Shown here piece after piece: positions 17,723 through 25,272 of a stretch of DNA of 64,000 nucleotides. Below the pieces are notes generated by a model, which made no database searches, had not been told where the DNA came from, and worked only from the letters and a program-made list of their open reading frames with translations. Source of the DNA: Sphingopyxis sp. DBS4 (GTDB lineage Bacteria > Pseudomonadota > Alphaproteobacteria > Sphingomonadales > Sphingomonadaceae). The stretch covers positions 3,049,001-3,113,000 of the forward strand of contig NZ_CP102384.1 in NCBI RefSeq assembly GCF_024628865.1. The letters run 5' to 3'. Both the position numbers and the translations under genes were made by a program. The stretch's first letter is position 1, and every line of letters begins with the position of its first letter.

Positions 17723-18586
17723 ATGAAACCGATCCGCAAAGCCGTCTTTCCCGTCGCCGGCCTCGGCACCCGCTTCCTTCCCGCCACCAAGGCGATCCCG
17801 AAGGAGATGCTGCCGGTGGTCGACCGGCCGCTGATCCAATATGCCGTCGACGAAGCGCGCGAGGCGGGGATAGAGCAGATGATCTTCGTCACCGGGCGCG
17901 GCAAGAGCGCGATCGAGGATCATTTCGACATCGCCTTCGAGCTCGAAAAGACGATGTCGGAACGCGGCAAGGATCTGTCGGTGCTCGCCCCGACGCGGCT
18001 CGGCCCCGGCAATTGCGCCTATGTCCGCCAGCAGGAACCGATGGGGCTCGGCCATGCCATATGGTGCGCGCGCGACATCGTCGGCGACGAGCCCTTCGCC
18101 ATCTTCCTCCCCGACGAGTTCATGCACGGTTCGCCGGGTTGCATGAAACAGATGGTGGATGCCTATGCCGAAGTGGGCGGCAATCTGATTTCGGTGCTCG
18201 AGGTGCCGCACGAGCAGGTGTCCAGCTATGGCGTCATTGCGCCGGGCAAGGCCGACGGCGCGCTGACCGAGGTCACCGGCCTCGTCGAAAAGCCGCCCGT
18301 CGACCAAGCGCCATCGAACCTGATCATCTCGGGCCGTTACATCCTCCAGCCGGAGGTGATGCGCGTGCTCGAACATCAGGAAAAGGGTGCGGGCGGCGAG
18401 ATCCAGCTCACCGACGCGATGGCGGCGATGATCGGCCGCCAGCCGTTCCACGCGGTGACCTTCGACGGCGCGCGCTACGACTGCGGATCCAAAGCCGGCT
18501 ATATTCAGGCCAATCTGGCGGTCGCGCTCGAACGGCCCGACATGGCGGACGAGGTCCGCGCCTTCGCGATCGACCTTCTGAAATAG
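17723..18586 (+). CDS. galU: UTP-glucose-1-phosphate uridylyltransferase
   Basis: 287 residues, full length for GalU. AVFPVAGLGTRFLPATK at 8-24 is the nucleotide-binding loop, and EMLPVVDRPLIQY, GLGHAIWCAR and VEKP blocks are all present. It makes UDP-glucose for exopolysaccharide, LPS and sphingoglycolipids, in the cytosol. The gene stands alone between the yfiRNB unit and a shared terminator, and probably feeds the polysaccharide genes at 22-25 kb. Confidence 0.96.
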   Translation: MKPIRKAVFPVAGLGTRFLPATKAIPKEMLPVVDRPLIQYAVDEAREAGIEQMIFVTGRGKSAIEDHFDIAFELEKTMSERGKDLSVLAPTRLGPGNCAYVRQQEPMGLGHAIWCARDIVGDEPFAIFLPDEFMHGSPGCMKQMVDAYAEVGGNLISVLEVPHEQVSSYGVIAPGKADGALTEVTGLVEKPPVDQAPSNLIISGRYILQPEVMRVLEHQEKGAGGEIQLTDAMAAMIGRQPFHAVTFDGARYDCGSKAGYIQANLAVALERPDMADEVRAFAIDLLK

Positions 18587-18587
18587 A

Positions 18588-18612
18588 ACCGGCGGAGCGA
18601 CGCTCCGCCGGT
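18588..18612. terminator. Shared terminator hairpin between galU and aqpZ
   Basis: A 12-bp perfect stem (ACCGGCGGAGCG paired with CGCTCCGCCGGT) around one A starts two bases after the galU stop and lies 8 bases beyond the end of the convergent aquaporin gene. Very stable, though without a strong U-run. Confidence 0.65.
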
Positions 18613-18620
18613 CCGCCCCC

Positions 18621-19343
18621 TTATTCGCCCTCGATATTGGGCTTGGGAAAGCTGTCGGCGCCCAGCGTCTTGTAGAGCCAGCCACCGGCGGCCCCGCCGA
18701 TCAGCGGCGCCACCCAGAAGAGCCAGAGCTGCTGGAACGCGAGCCCGCCGACGACGAGCGCCGGACCAGTGCTGCGCGCCGGGTTGACCGAGGTGTTGGT
18801 GACCGGGATCGAGATGAGGTGGATCAAGGTCAGCGCGAGGCCGATCGCGATCGGCGCGAAGCCCGCGGGCGCGCGCCCGTCGGTCGATCCCATGATGATC
18901 CACACGAAGAAGGCGGTCAGCACCATCTCGATGATCAGCGCCGACCAGACGTCGTAATGGCCGGGCGACCCGTCGCCGAAGCCGTTCGCCGCCAGCCCCT
19001 TCGCGATGTCGTAGGTCGGGCTGCCCTGCGCGACATAGTAAAGCAGAAAGGCCGCGACGATCGCGCCCAGCACCTGCGCGACGACATAGAGCGGAATGTC
19101 GCGCGCCGCGAAACGCCCGCCCGCCCACAAGCCGACCGTCACCGCCGGATTGAGGTGGCAGCCCGAAATATGGCCGATCGCATAGGCCATGGTGAGCACC
19201 GTCAAGCCGAAGGCCAGCGCGACGCCGAGAAAGCCGATACCAAGGTCGGGAAAACCGGCCGCGAGAACCGCGCTGCCGCAACCGCCGAAGACGAGCCAGA
19301 ATGTGCCGATGAACTCGGCCAGACCCTTTTGCATGTTCGTCAT
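18621..19343 (-). CDS. aqpZ: Aquaporin Z
   Basis: 240 residues, six transmembrane helices. Both NPA boxes are present (HLNPAVTVG with Asn65, and [10 protein letters not shown]). The His before the first helix end and GCHLNP pattern fit water-selective AqpZ rather than glycerol facilitators. ATG at 19343 follows CAGGAGGGTCCT, a strong ribosome site, and gives the family start [15 protein letters not shown]. It passes water across the inner membrane during osmotic change. Confidence 0.95.
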   Translation of the reverse strand: MTNMQKGLAEFIGTFWLVFGGCGSAVLAAGFPDLGIGFLGVALAFGLTVLTMAYAIGHISGCHLNPAVTVGLWAGGRFAARDIPLYVVAQVLGAIVAAFLLYYVAQGSPTYDIAKGLAANGFGDGSPGHYDVWSALIIEMVLTAFFVWIIMGSTDGRAPAGFAPIAIGLALTLIHLISIPVTNTSVNPARSTGPALVVGGLAFQQLWLFWVAPLIGGAAGGWLYKTLGADSFPKPNIEGE

Positions 19344-19564
19344 AGGACCCTCCTGCCGCCCGGCGGGCATGACGCCGCCGGCGCGCACGGACCCTAGCAC
19401 AGCCGAAAGGGTCGGCAAGTCTTTGTAAACCATATGTCCCGTGGCGGGATTCATCGGATAGCAGCCATGCGATCGGCCGTCCCGACCGCCGCCTCCTTCC
19501 ATCGCAATATTCTGTTCAGCCGGGCGCGCCTATGCGACAAGACGGTACCGGTGAGGAGAAGAAT

Positions 19565-19870
19565 ATGCGGGCCCTGATCATCGCGGCGCTGGCCGCCCCT
19601 GCGCTCGCGGGTTGCGTGAGCACCGTCAAGTCGGTCGTCACCGCGCCGGTCAAGGCCGTCGGGCAAGTCGCCGACTGGTCGACGACGAGCCAGGACGAAG
19701 CCGACCGCAACCGCGGCCGCGCGATGCGCGCGCGCGAGGAAAGGCTGGGCAAGCTGACGCGCCAGCGCGACAAGGCGGCGGAGAAGTGCCGCAGCGGCCA
19801 GGAAAATCAATGCCAGCGCGCCGAGGTGCTCGACCATGAGATCGAAGCGGTGATGGCCGAACAGATCTAA
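19565..19870 (+). CDS. Small lipoprotein with basic coiled-coil-like region
   Basis: 101 residues. MRALIIAALAAPALAGC is a type II signal with lipobox LAGC. The rest (about 60 residues) is charged and helical (REERLGKLTRQRDKAAEKC) and carries two further Cys. It is likely anchored to the outer membrane facing the periplasm. GAGGAGAAGAAT precedes the ATG at 19565. I do not recognise a characterised family. Confidence 0.65.
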   Translation: MRALIIAALAAPALAGCVSTVKSVVTAPVKAVGQVADWSTTSQDEADRNRGRAMRAREERLGKLTRQRDKAAEKCRSGQENQCQRAEVLDHEIEAVMAEQI

Positions 19871-19878
19871 TGCCCATT

Positions 19879-19908
19879 CGTCATTGCGAGCGAAGCGAAG
19901 CAATGACG
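19879..19908. repeat. 30-bp REP-like palindrome, copy 1
   Basis: CGTCATTGC and GCAATGACG arms flank GAGCGAAGCGAA. An almost identical element is at 30210-30239. It lies between the ends of two convergent genes. Confidence 0.75.
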
Positions 19909-19929
19909 ACTCTCTCATGTGTGCCCTGA

Positions 19930-20598
19930 TCAGCGCACCCGCCGCCCCGTCCACACGACCCGGCCGACCAGCCGCACCGCCGTCATCGGCAGATCGTCCC
20001 AGCTCCGATATTGCGGGTTGTCGCTGATCACCGAAATCCGTCCCGGCCCCGGCGCACGCGCGACGCGCTTCACCATCAGCACATCGTCCATGCGCAGGAC
20101 ATAGATGCCGTCACGCAGCCGCGCCGCGGCATCGCCGCCGTCGACCAATATATCGTCGCCATCGTTCAGCGTCGGCGCCATCGAATCGCCCTCGACCCGA
20201 ATGATGCTGAGCGCGCGCGGATCGGCGCCGAGATCGCGCAGCCATTTGGGATCGAAGGCGACCTGCCCCTCGACGGGTTCGCCGTCGATGCTGGCGCCCG
20301 GCCCCGCCGATGCGCCGATCGCGAGCTTGGGCACCAGCACCATGTCGCCCCCGCGCGGCCGGGCGGGCGTGGCGACGCGCCGCTCGGGCCCGCCGAGCAG
20401 GGCTTCGGACACGCCGAGATAGGCGGCGATGCGCGCGCGATCCTCCTCGGCCAGCCGCCGCGGCGTGCCGCGCTTGATATATTGCTGGATATAGGCGGGA
20501 TTGCGCCCGATGCGCGCCGATAGCTGGGCATAGTCGATGCCTCTCTCGGTCAGGAGCCGGTCGAGTGCCGCGCGGGGATCGAGGTCGAATATGGTCAA
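19930..20598 (-). CDS. HTH/S24 CI-like repressor
   Basis: About 222 residues. An N-terminal helix-turn-helix (YAQLSARIGRNPAYIQQYIKRG) is followed by a linker and an S24 peptidase-like dimerisation domain: Ser in EGDSMAPTL (~139) and Lys in LMVKRV (~177) form the LexA/CI dyad, with an Ala-Gly pair (~98-99) as possible self-cleavage site. TTG at 20598 is preferred because GGAAGG lies nine bases upstream and the resulting start (TIFDLDPRAAL) fits the domain edge; ATG at 20625 and GTG at 20661 would read through the operators. Three TAGGAA-N4-CCTA-like sites lie immediately upstream, so it should autoregulate and control the divergent gene. Confidence 0.82.
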   Translation of the reverse strand: MTIFDLDPRAALDRLLTERGIDYAQLSARIGRNPAYIQQYIKRGTPRRLAEEDRARIAAYLGVSEALLGGPERRVATPARPRGGDMVLVPKLAIGASAGPGASIDGEPVEGQVAFDPKWLRDLGADPRALSIIRVEGDSMAPTLNDGDDILVDGGDAAARLRDGIYVLRMDDVLMVKRVARAPGPGRISVISDNPQYRSWDDLPMTAVRLVGRVVWTGRRVR

Positions 20599-20630
20599 GC
20601 GAGTGATCCTTCCTATTTCATCCATAGCGA

Positions 20631-20683
20631 TAGGAATTTTCCTAGACAAGTAGGAAATCACCTATCAAATAGGAAATATCCTA
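20631..20683. promoter_or_regulatory. Three operator-like palindromes between divergent regulators
   Basis: 14-bp sites at 20631-20644 (TAGGAATTTTCCTA), 20651-20664 (TAGGAAATCACCTA) and 20670-20683 (TAGGAAATATCCTA). Spacing start-to-start is 20 and 19 bp, about two helical turns, so dimers bound there would lie on one face of the DNA. They fill the divergent region between the S24 repressor and the small HTH gene. Confidence 0.75.
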
Positions 20684-20723
20684 TTGATCGAGTCGTCCGA
20701 TCTTGGGGGCAAAGGAGGATGGA

Positions 20724-20966
20724 ATGGAGCGCAGCCTGCTGCAACGGATCGAGCGTTTTCTCAGCGAATCGCGCATGCCGCCGAGCGTTTTCGGCCGGGC
20801 CGCGGCCCATGATCCGCGGCTGGTCAGCGATTTGCGCGGCGGCCGCGAACCGGGCCGCCGGCTGATCTGTCGATTGGAACATTTCATGAACAAATGGCGC
20901 GCCGATCGTCACGCGGGTCAGGTCGCGCCGTGCGGCGACCGCCGCCGCGCGGGAGAGCGCCGATGA
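20724..20966 (+). CDS. Small HTH-type DNA-binding protein
   Basis: 80 residues. ATG at 20724 follows a strong AAAGGAGG at 20711-20718. The core FGRAAAHDPRLVSDLRGGREP looks like the short Cro-like helix-turn-helix proteins common in alphaproteobacteria (FGR-x-A-x-x-DPR-x-x-x-DLR-x-GR). It is divergent from the S24 repressor and sits next to the three operator-like sites, so it is probably under its control. Overlaps the next gene by ATGA. Confidence 0.65.
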   Translation: MERSLLQRIERFLSESRMPPSVFGRAAAHDPRLVSDLRGGREPGRRLICRLEHFMNKWRADRHAGQVAPCGDRRRAGERR

Positions 20967-21271
20967 TGCGCTGGTCGCCCTCCGCCCCGGCCCGGCCCGG
21001 TTGCCCGCACCGCCGCTTGGCCCGGCTGCTCGCCATCGAACTGGGCAGCGGCGTCACGATCGGCGCATCGACGCTGCGTCCCTGGGCCAGCGCCAATTTC
21101 ATCGGCGCGCGCCACCTCTTTCCCTGCACGGGAGACCGGCCGACGAAAGCGCTTCAGGACAGGCTGACGACGGCCGAATGGCGGCTACCCGGCCATATCG
21201 TCGCCGACGTCGCAGTCGATCCCGGCGAAGGCACGGCCTTCACCATCGAGATATTGACCGTCGAGGATTAG
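20963..21271 (+). CDS. Small protein of unknown function
   Basis: 102 residues beginning MMRWSPSAPARPG, overlapping the small HTH gene by 4 nt. The second half has alternating strands (HIVADVAVDPGEGTAFTIEILTVED). No signal, membrane segment or motif is recognised. Co-transcription with the HTH gene suggests a shared role in the response controlled by the neighbouring repressor. It ends two bases before the convergent membrane-protein gene. Confidence 0.55.
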   Translation: MMRWSPSAPARPGCPHRRLARLLAIELGSGVTIGASTLRPWASANFIGARHLFPCTGDRPTKALQDRLTTAEWRLPGHIVADVAVDPGEGTAFTIEILTVED

Positions 21272-21273
21272 GG

Positions 21274-22098
21274 TCAGCCCGCCTGACGGTTCATCCGCTG
21301 AAGCGTGCTGAGCGCCGCCTCGAGCGCAAAGTCGATTTCGCCTTCGCTGTCGGCATCGGGTACCGCTCCCGGCACTGGAATGGCCGGCACCGCGACCGCT
21401 TCGGGGCGGCGGCGCGCGAGCCCCGCCTCGAAGCGCGCGACCATCGCGCCGAGCGAATTATCGGCAGGGTCGGGCAGGACGGGGCCGGCGCGGTCGACCG
21501 GTTGCAGCCAGGGTTCGGCGCCGGGTTCATCGATCTCGATCGGTGCGAGATCGGCGAGAATCAGTTCGTCCTCTTGGACTTCATCGAGAACCCCGGGGAC
21601 CGGTTCAGGGACGGCGTCTTCACCGGGCGCACCAATCGGCCCCAGCCCCTGCGCCGGAAGGTCGCGGCCGGCGCGGATCGGCGGACGCGGCGGGTCGTCG
21701 GGGTGCAGGTCGGCGCGGCGGCGGCGAACGGGCGCCTCGCCGTCGGCATCGTCATCGGCAAGCTCGTTCCGCCGCAGCCGGCGCCCGAGCGCGGCGAGCC
21801 CCGATTGCTCGGGCTCGGCGATGAGCAGCGCGATGAAGGCCGCGATCAAGGCGGCGACGGCCGCCATGCCGAACGCCAGCATGAGCCGCGCGGCATTGCC
21901 GACCGGCGGCACGAAGAAATCGGACAGACGATCGAGGTAGAGGTTCCAGCTGATTCCCGCGACCCACGCCATCGGCATCACGGCCGCGAACAAAAAGGTC
22001 AGCGCGGCGGCGCCAATCACTGCGGGTACGGCCGGGCCCAGCGCGCGCAGCACCGCAAGGGTCCGACTGGTTTTCGGCGCTTCGTTTTCGTCGTCCAT
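21274..22098 (-). CDS. Membrane protein with long acidic/proline-rich cytoplasmic tail
   Basis: 274 residues from ATG at 22098; a GTG at 22119 that overlaps the upstream stop (GTGA) is the alternative. Two transmembrane helices (about 25-50 and 65-95) are followed by ~170 residues rich in Asp, Glu, Pro and Arg with no clear fold, ending in a short helix. It follows the exopolysaccharide glycosyltransferase gene directly, so a scaffold or length-control role in polysaccharide export is possible. Family not recognised. Confidence 0.55.
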   Translation of the reverse strand: MDDENEAPKTSRTLAVLRALGPAVPAVIGAAALTFLFAAVMPMAWVAGISWNLYLDRLSDFFVPPVGNAARLMLAFGMAAVAALIAAFIALLIAEPEQSGLAALGRRLRRNELADDDADGEAPVRRRRADLHPDDPPRPPIRAGRDLPAQGLGPIGAPGEDAVPEPVPGVLDEVQEDELILADLAPIEIDEPGAEPWLQPVDRAGPVLPDPADNSLGAMVARFEAGLARRRPEAVAVPAIPVPGAVPDADSEGEIDFALEAALSTLQRMNRQAG

Positions 22099-22115
22099 AT
22101 CGTTCCCGAATCTCG

Positions 22116-23333
22116 TCACGCGGCGGCGCTGAGCAGGCGGTGGTAAACCGGCTCGTAACGCAAAATGTTTGACGACCAGTTACGATGCGTCTCGACGAAA
22201 ATACGCGCCGTCCGCCGTCTTTCGTCCCACAGGTCACGCCGTTCGAGCAAGCCCGACAGCGCCGCGGCGATCGCCGCCGGATCGTCGGGCGCAAACAGCG
22301 TCCCCGTCACCCCATCCTCGATCAGTTCGCGGTGCCCGCCGACGTCGGACGCAGCGACGAGCTTGCCCTGCGCCATCGCCTCGAGCGGTTTCAGCGGCGT
22401 GACGAGATCGGTGAGCCGCATCTTCTTGCGCGGATAGGCGAGGATGTCGATCAGCGAATAGTAAAGCTCGACCGCTTCGTGCGGAACGCGGCCGACGAAA
22501 TGGATCCGGTCGGCCACCGGCGACGCGGCCGCCTGCGCCTTCAGCGCCGTCTCCATCGGCCCTCCGCCGACGAGCAGCAGCCGCGCACCCGGCTGCGCGG
22601 CGACGAGCGCCGGCATCGCGGCGATCAGGTCGTCGATCCCTTCATAGTCGTAGAAGCTGCCGATGAAGCCGATCACCGCGTCGCTCGCGGCGATGCCGAG
22701 CGTCGCCGCCAGCCCGTCCTCGCGCGGCAGCGGGCTGCCGAACAGATCGAGGTCGACGCCGTTGGGCGACACGATGATCTTTTCCGGGTCGACGCCGCGC
22801 GCGATCAGGTCGCCGCGCAGCCCTTCGCAGATCACCGCGACCGCATCCGCCGACTTGACCGCATGGCTTTCGAGCATCCGCGTCAGCCGATAGCGCGCGC
22901 TTCCCTCGCGCCCGGTGCCGTTGCCAACCGCCGCATCCTCCCAGAAAGCGCGGATTTCATAGAGGACCGGAATGCCGAGCCGCTTGCCCGCGCGCAGCGC
23001 CGCGAGCCCGTCGAGCACCGGCGAATGCGCGTGAAGCAAGTCGGGCTTCCAGTCCCGCGCCAGCGCTTCGGTGCGCGCCGCCAGCGCCGCGATCTCGCGC
23101 CATTCGCGGATCGGCGAGCGGACGGGCGCGATCGGCGGCGTGCGATAAAAGGTCAGCCCGTCGACGGTCTCGACATCCGCGCCGGGGTTCGGATGCCGCA
23201 CCCCGGTGACCCCCGCAACCTCCCAGCCCTTTGCGATCTGCGCCTTCATCAGCGCGCGCGTGCGAAAGGTGTAGCCGCTATGCGCGGGCAGGCTATGATC
23301 GAGGACGTGAAGAATGCGGGGCGTGTGGGTCAT
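22116..23333 (-). CDS. Exosortase-A-associated glycosyltransferase, family 4
   Basis: 405 residues, GT-B fold. N-terminal ILHVLDHSLPAHSGYTFRT and HAHSPV match the group of transferases tied to PEP-CTERM/exosortase A exopolysaccharide loci (TIGR04063-like). In the C-terminal half, GSFYDYEGIDDLI, LLLVGGGP and the EAMAQGKLVAASDVGGHRELI block form the GT4 donor site. It would add a sugar to a lipid-linked repeat unit at the inner membrane's cytosolic face. ATG at 23333 lies at a divergent promoter gap shared with the ligase operon. Confidence 0.85.
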   Translation of the reverse strand: MTHTPRILHVLDHSLPAHSGYTFRTRALMKAQIAKGWEVAGVTGVRHPNPGADVETVDGLTFYRTPPIAPVRSPIREWREIAALAARTEALARDWKPDLLHAHSPVLDGLAALRAGKRLGIPVLYEIRAFWEDAAVGNGTGREGSARYRLTRMLESHAVKSADAVAVICEGLRGDLIARGVDPEKIIVSPNGVDLDLFGSPLPREDGLAATLGIAASDAVIGFIGSFYDYEGIDDLIAAMPALVAAQPGARLLLVGGGPMETALKAQAAASPVADRIHFVGRVPHEAVELYYSLIDILAYPRKKMRLTDLVTPLKPLEAMAQGKLVAASDVGGHRELIEDGVTGTLFAPDDPAAIAAALSGLLERRDLWDERRRTARIFVETHRNWSSNILRYEPVYHRLLSAAA

Positions 23334-23359
23334 GGGGTCAGTGCTTTGACATATAAGCC

Positions 23360-23374
23360 TTAACGCGGCGTCAA
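23360..23374. promoter_or_regulatory. CtrA-like site in a divergent promoter region
   Basis: TTAA-CGCGGCG-TCAA fits the CtrA full-site consensus TTAA-N7-TTAA at 7 of 8 positions and lies between the divergent glycosyltransferase and ligase genes. One mismatch makes chance occurrence in the whole window quite possible. Confidence 0.3.
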
Positions 23375-23401
23375 CCCCAATAGCATAGGACCCATAGCGA
23401 T

Positions 23402-23578
23402 ATGGTCGATAATTTCTCCATTGGCTTGACGCACGTCCTGATCGCGATCGCGCTGTGGCGCCTGCTGCATCGCGACGACCTCGATCACGAGGTGAGTCCG
23501 CGCCGGCTGTGGCAACAGCGCCGCGATGCAGAGACCGAGGCCGAAGCCGCGGCGATGGAGACGCGCGGCGATGCGTGA
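23402..23578 (+). CDS. Small membrane-anchored protein before the O-ligase
   Basis: A 58-residue open frame: MVDNFSIGLTHVLIAIALWRLL gives one N-terminal hydrophobic segment, followed by a charged tail (RRLWQQRRDAETEAEAAAME). It overlaps the ligase start by 8 nt, so the two should be co-translated. Its position as first gene of the operon and its single-helix layout suggest a small partner of the polysaccharide machinery. No characterised relative recognised. Confidence 0.6.
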   Translation: MVDNFSIGLTHVLIAIALWRLLHRDDLDHEVSPRRLWQQRRDAETEAEAAAMETRGDA

Positions 23579-24953
23579 CATTGCCTTCGTCGCCTTTCTC
23601 TTTGCCTTCATCGGGCTCGGCTTTCGCAAGCCGTTCCTGTTCGTCCTCTGCTTCTGCTACATCGACATCGTCGCGCCGCAGCGGTTGAGCTATTTCCTCA
23701 TCAACTCCATCCCGATCTCGCTGATCGTCTTCGGGCTCGCGATGGCGGGCTGGCTCGTCGTCGACGACAAGCGCGACACACGGTGGTCGGGACGGCAATT
23801 CCTGCTGATCGTGCTACTTTTCTATTGCTGGATGACGACGATCAGTGCCGACTTCCCGGTCGAGGCGGCGGAGAAGTGGAGCTGGGTCTGGAAAGCCCTC
23901 GTCTGGGCGATCTTCCTGCCCTTGACGCTGCGCACCAAGCTTCGCATCGAGGCCCTGATCCTGATCATGCTGCTGTCGGCCGCCGCCATCGCGATCGCGG
24001 GCGGGATCAAGACGCTCGCGGGCGGCGGCGGCTATGGTCAGCTTCAGTTGCTGCTCCCCGAGAATTTCGGCCTTTACGAAGGGTCGATCATGTCGGCGGT
24101 CGGCATCGCGATCATCCCGCTGATCCTCTGGTATCGCCGGCATGGCACGATCTTCCCGCCCGACTGGCGCGTCTCCGCCTTCTGCTTCGCGCTCGTCTTT
24201 GCGTGCGCGCTGCTGCCGATCGGCACGCAGGCGCGCACCGGACTCGTCTGCCTCGTCATTCTCGCGATTCTGTCGCTGCGCGCGGTCCAGCACCGCTTTC
24301 TCTATATTGCGGGTGCGGCGCTGCTGACCGTCACCGCCGTCCCCTTCCTGCCGCAAAGCTTCACCGCGCGGATGGAGACGATCCGCGATCACCAGGCGGA
24401 CGAATCGGCATCGACACGCGTCGCGGTATGGGCGTGGACATGGGAATATGCGAAGGACCACCCCTTCGGCGGCGGCTTCGCGGCCTATATCCAGAATCAT
24501 ATCCGCGTCAAAAAGGCGCCGGGCACCTATGATCCGAACAGGCCGCTGGCCGACGAACCGTCGGTCTATGAGGATCAGTCGCGCGCCTATCATTCCAGCT
24601 ATTTCGAGATGCTGGGCGAACAGGGTTATCCGGGGCTCGCGCTCTGGCTTCTGATCCACGGCATCAGCATCGTGCAGCTCGAACGGCTGCGGCGGCGCTA
24701 TGGCAAGACGCGCCGCGCCGAGGAGCAGTGGATTGCCCCGCTCGCGACCGCGCTCCAGCACGGCCATATCACCTATATGATCGCTTCGCTGTTCGTCGGC
24801 ATCGCCTTCCAGCCCTTCATCTACATGATGCTCGCGCTCGAAATGGGTCTGTCGACCTATGTCCGACGGCGCGAGAAGGAAGCGGGATGGCGCCCGCTGA
24901 TCGCGCGTCCGGCCCAGGTTCCCGCACGGCCGAGCCTTCCCGGGACGCCCTGA
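23571..24953 (+). CDS. Exosortase-A-associated O-antigen-ligase-like membrane protein
   Basis: 460 residues with 10 or more transmembrane helices. The start MRDIAFVAFLFAFIGLGFRKPF and the large periplasmic loop with TRVAVWAWTWEYAKDHPFGGGF and HSSYFEMLGEQGYPGL match the probable O-glycosylation ligase of exosortase-A systems (TIGR03097-like, Wzy_C fold). It would join or polymerise glycan units in the periplasm. ATG at 23571 is chosen over an upstream start because it begins the family's conserved N-terminus. Works with the divergent glycosyltransferase. Confidence 0.85.
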   Translation: MRDIAFVAFLFAFIGLGFRKPFLFVLCFCYIDIVAPQRLSYFLINSIPISLIVFGLAMAGWLVVDDKRDTRWSGRQFLLIVLLFYCWMTTISADFPVEAAEKWSWVWKALVWAIFLPLTLRTKLRIEALILIMLLSAAAIAIAGGIKTLAGGGGYGQLQLLLPENFGLYEGSIMSAVGIAIIPLILWYRRHGTIFPPDWRVSAFCFALVFACALLPIGTQARTGLVCLVILAILSLRAVQHRFLYIAGAALLTVTAVPFLPQSFTARMETIRDHQADESASTRVAVWAWTWEYAKDHPFGGGFAAYIQNHIRVKKAPGTYDPNRPLADEPSVYEDQSRAYHSSYFEMLGEQGYPGLALWLLIHGISIVQLERLRRRYGKTRRAEEQWIAPLATALQHGHITYMIASLFVGIAFQPFIYMMLALEMGLSTYVRRREKEAGWRPLIARPAQVPARPSLPGTP

Positions 24954-24991
24954 TACGGGAACCATCGGCGGCCCCGGCGCGCTATTACCGC

Positions 24992-25255
24992 ATGTCCGCC
25001 GCGCGCCTGATCCATGTCGACGATAGTCTGCCGGGACAGCATCTCTTTCAATATGAAGATGACGGCACGCTCTGCGCGGTCGCGCGCAAGGCCTATGTCC
25101 ATCCCGCCATGCTCGCGGCGCAGGAACGCGGCGATTTTGCCGCGGCCGCGGGTCCGCTGCCGCGCGCCACCGAATATCTTTCGCGTTACGAACGCGGCTT
25201 TCTATCCTATCTCGAACGCGCGCCCGGTGCGGCAGCGTTGCTTCGTTCCGCCTGA
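24992..25255 (+). CDS. Small protein of unknown function after the ligase
   Basis: 87 residues beginning MSAARLIHVDDSLPGQHLF, ending in ERAPGAAALLRSA. An alternative ATG at 24887 has a better AAGGA ribosome site but overlaps the ligase by 67 nt and adds a disordered leader. Segment TEYLSRYERGFLSYLERAP is helical. I do not recognise the family; context places it in the polysaccharide operon or as leader to the MscS gene that follows 17 nt later. Confidence 0.5.
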   Translation: MSAARLIHVDDSLPGQHLFQYEDDGTLCAVARKAYVHPAMLAAQERGDFAAAAGPLPRATEYLSRYERGFLSYLERAPGAAALLRSA

Positions 25256-25272
25256 TCCGCCAAGAGGATGAT

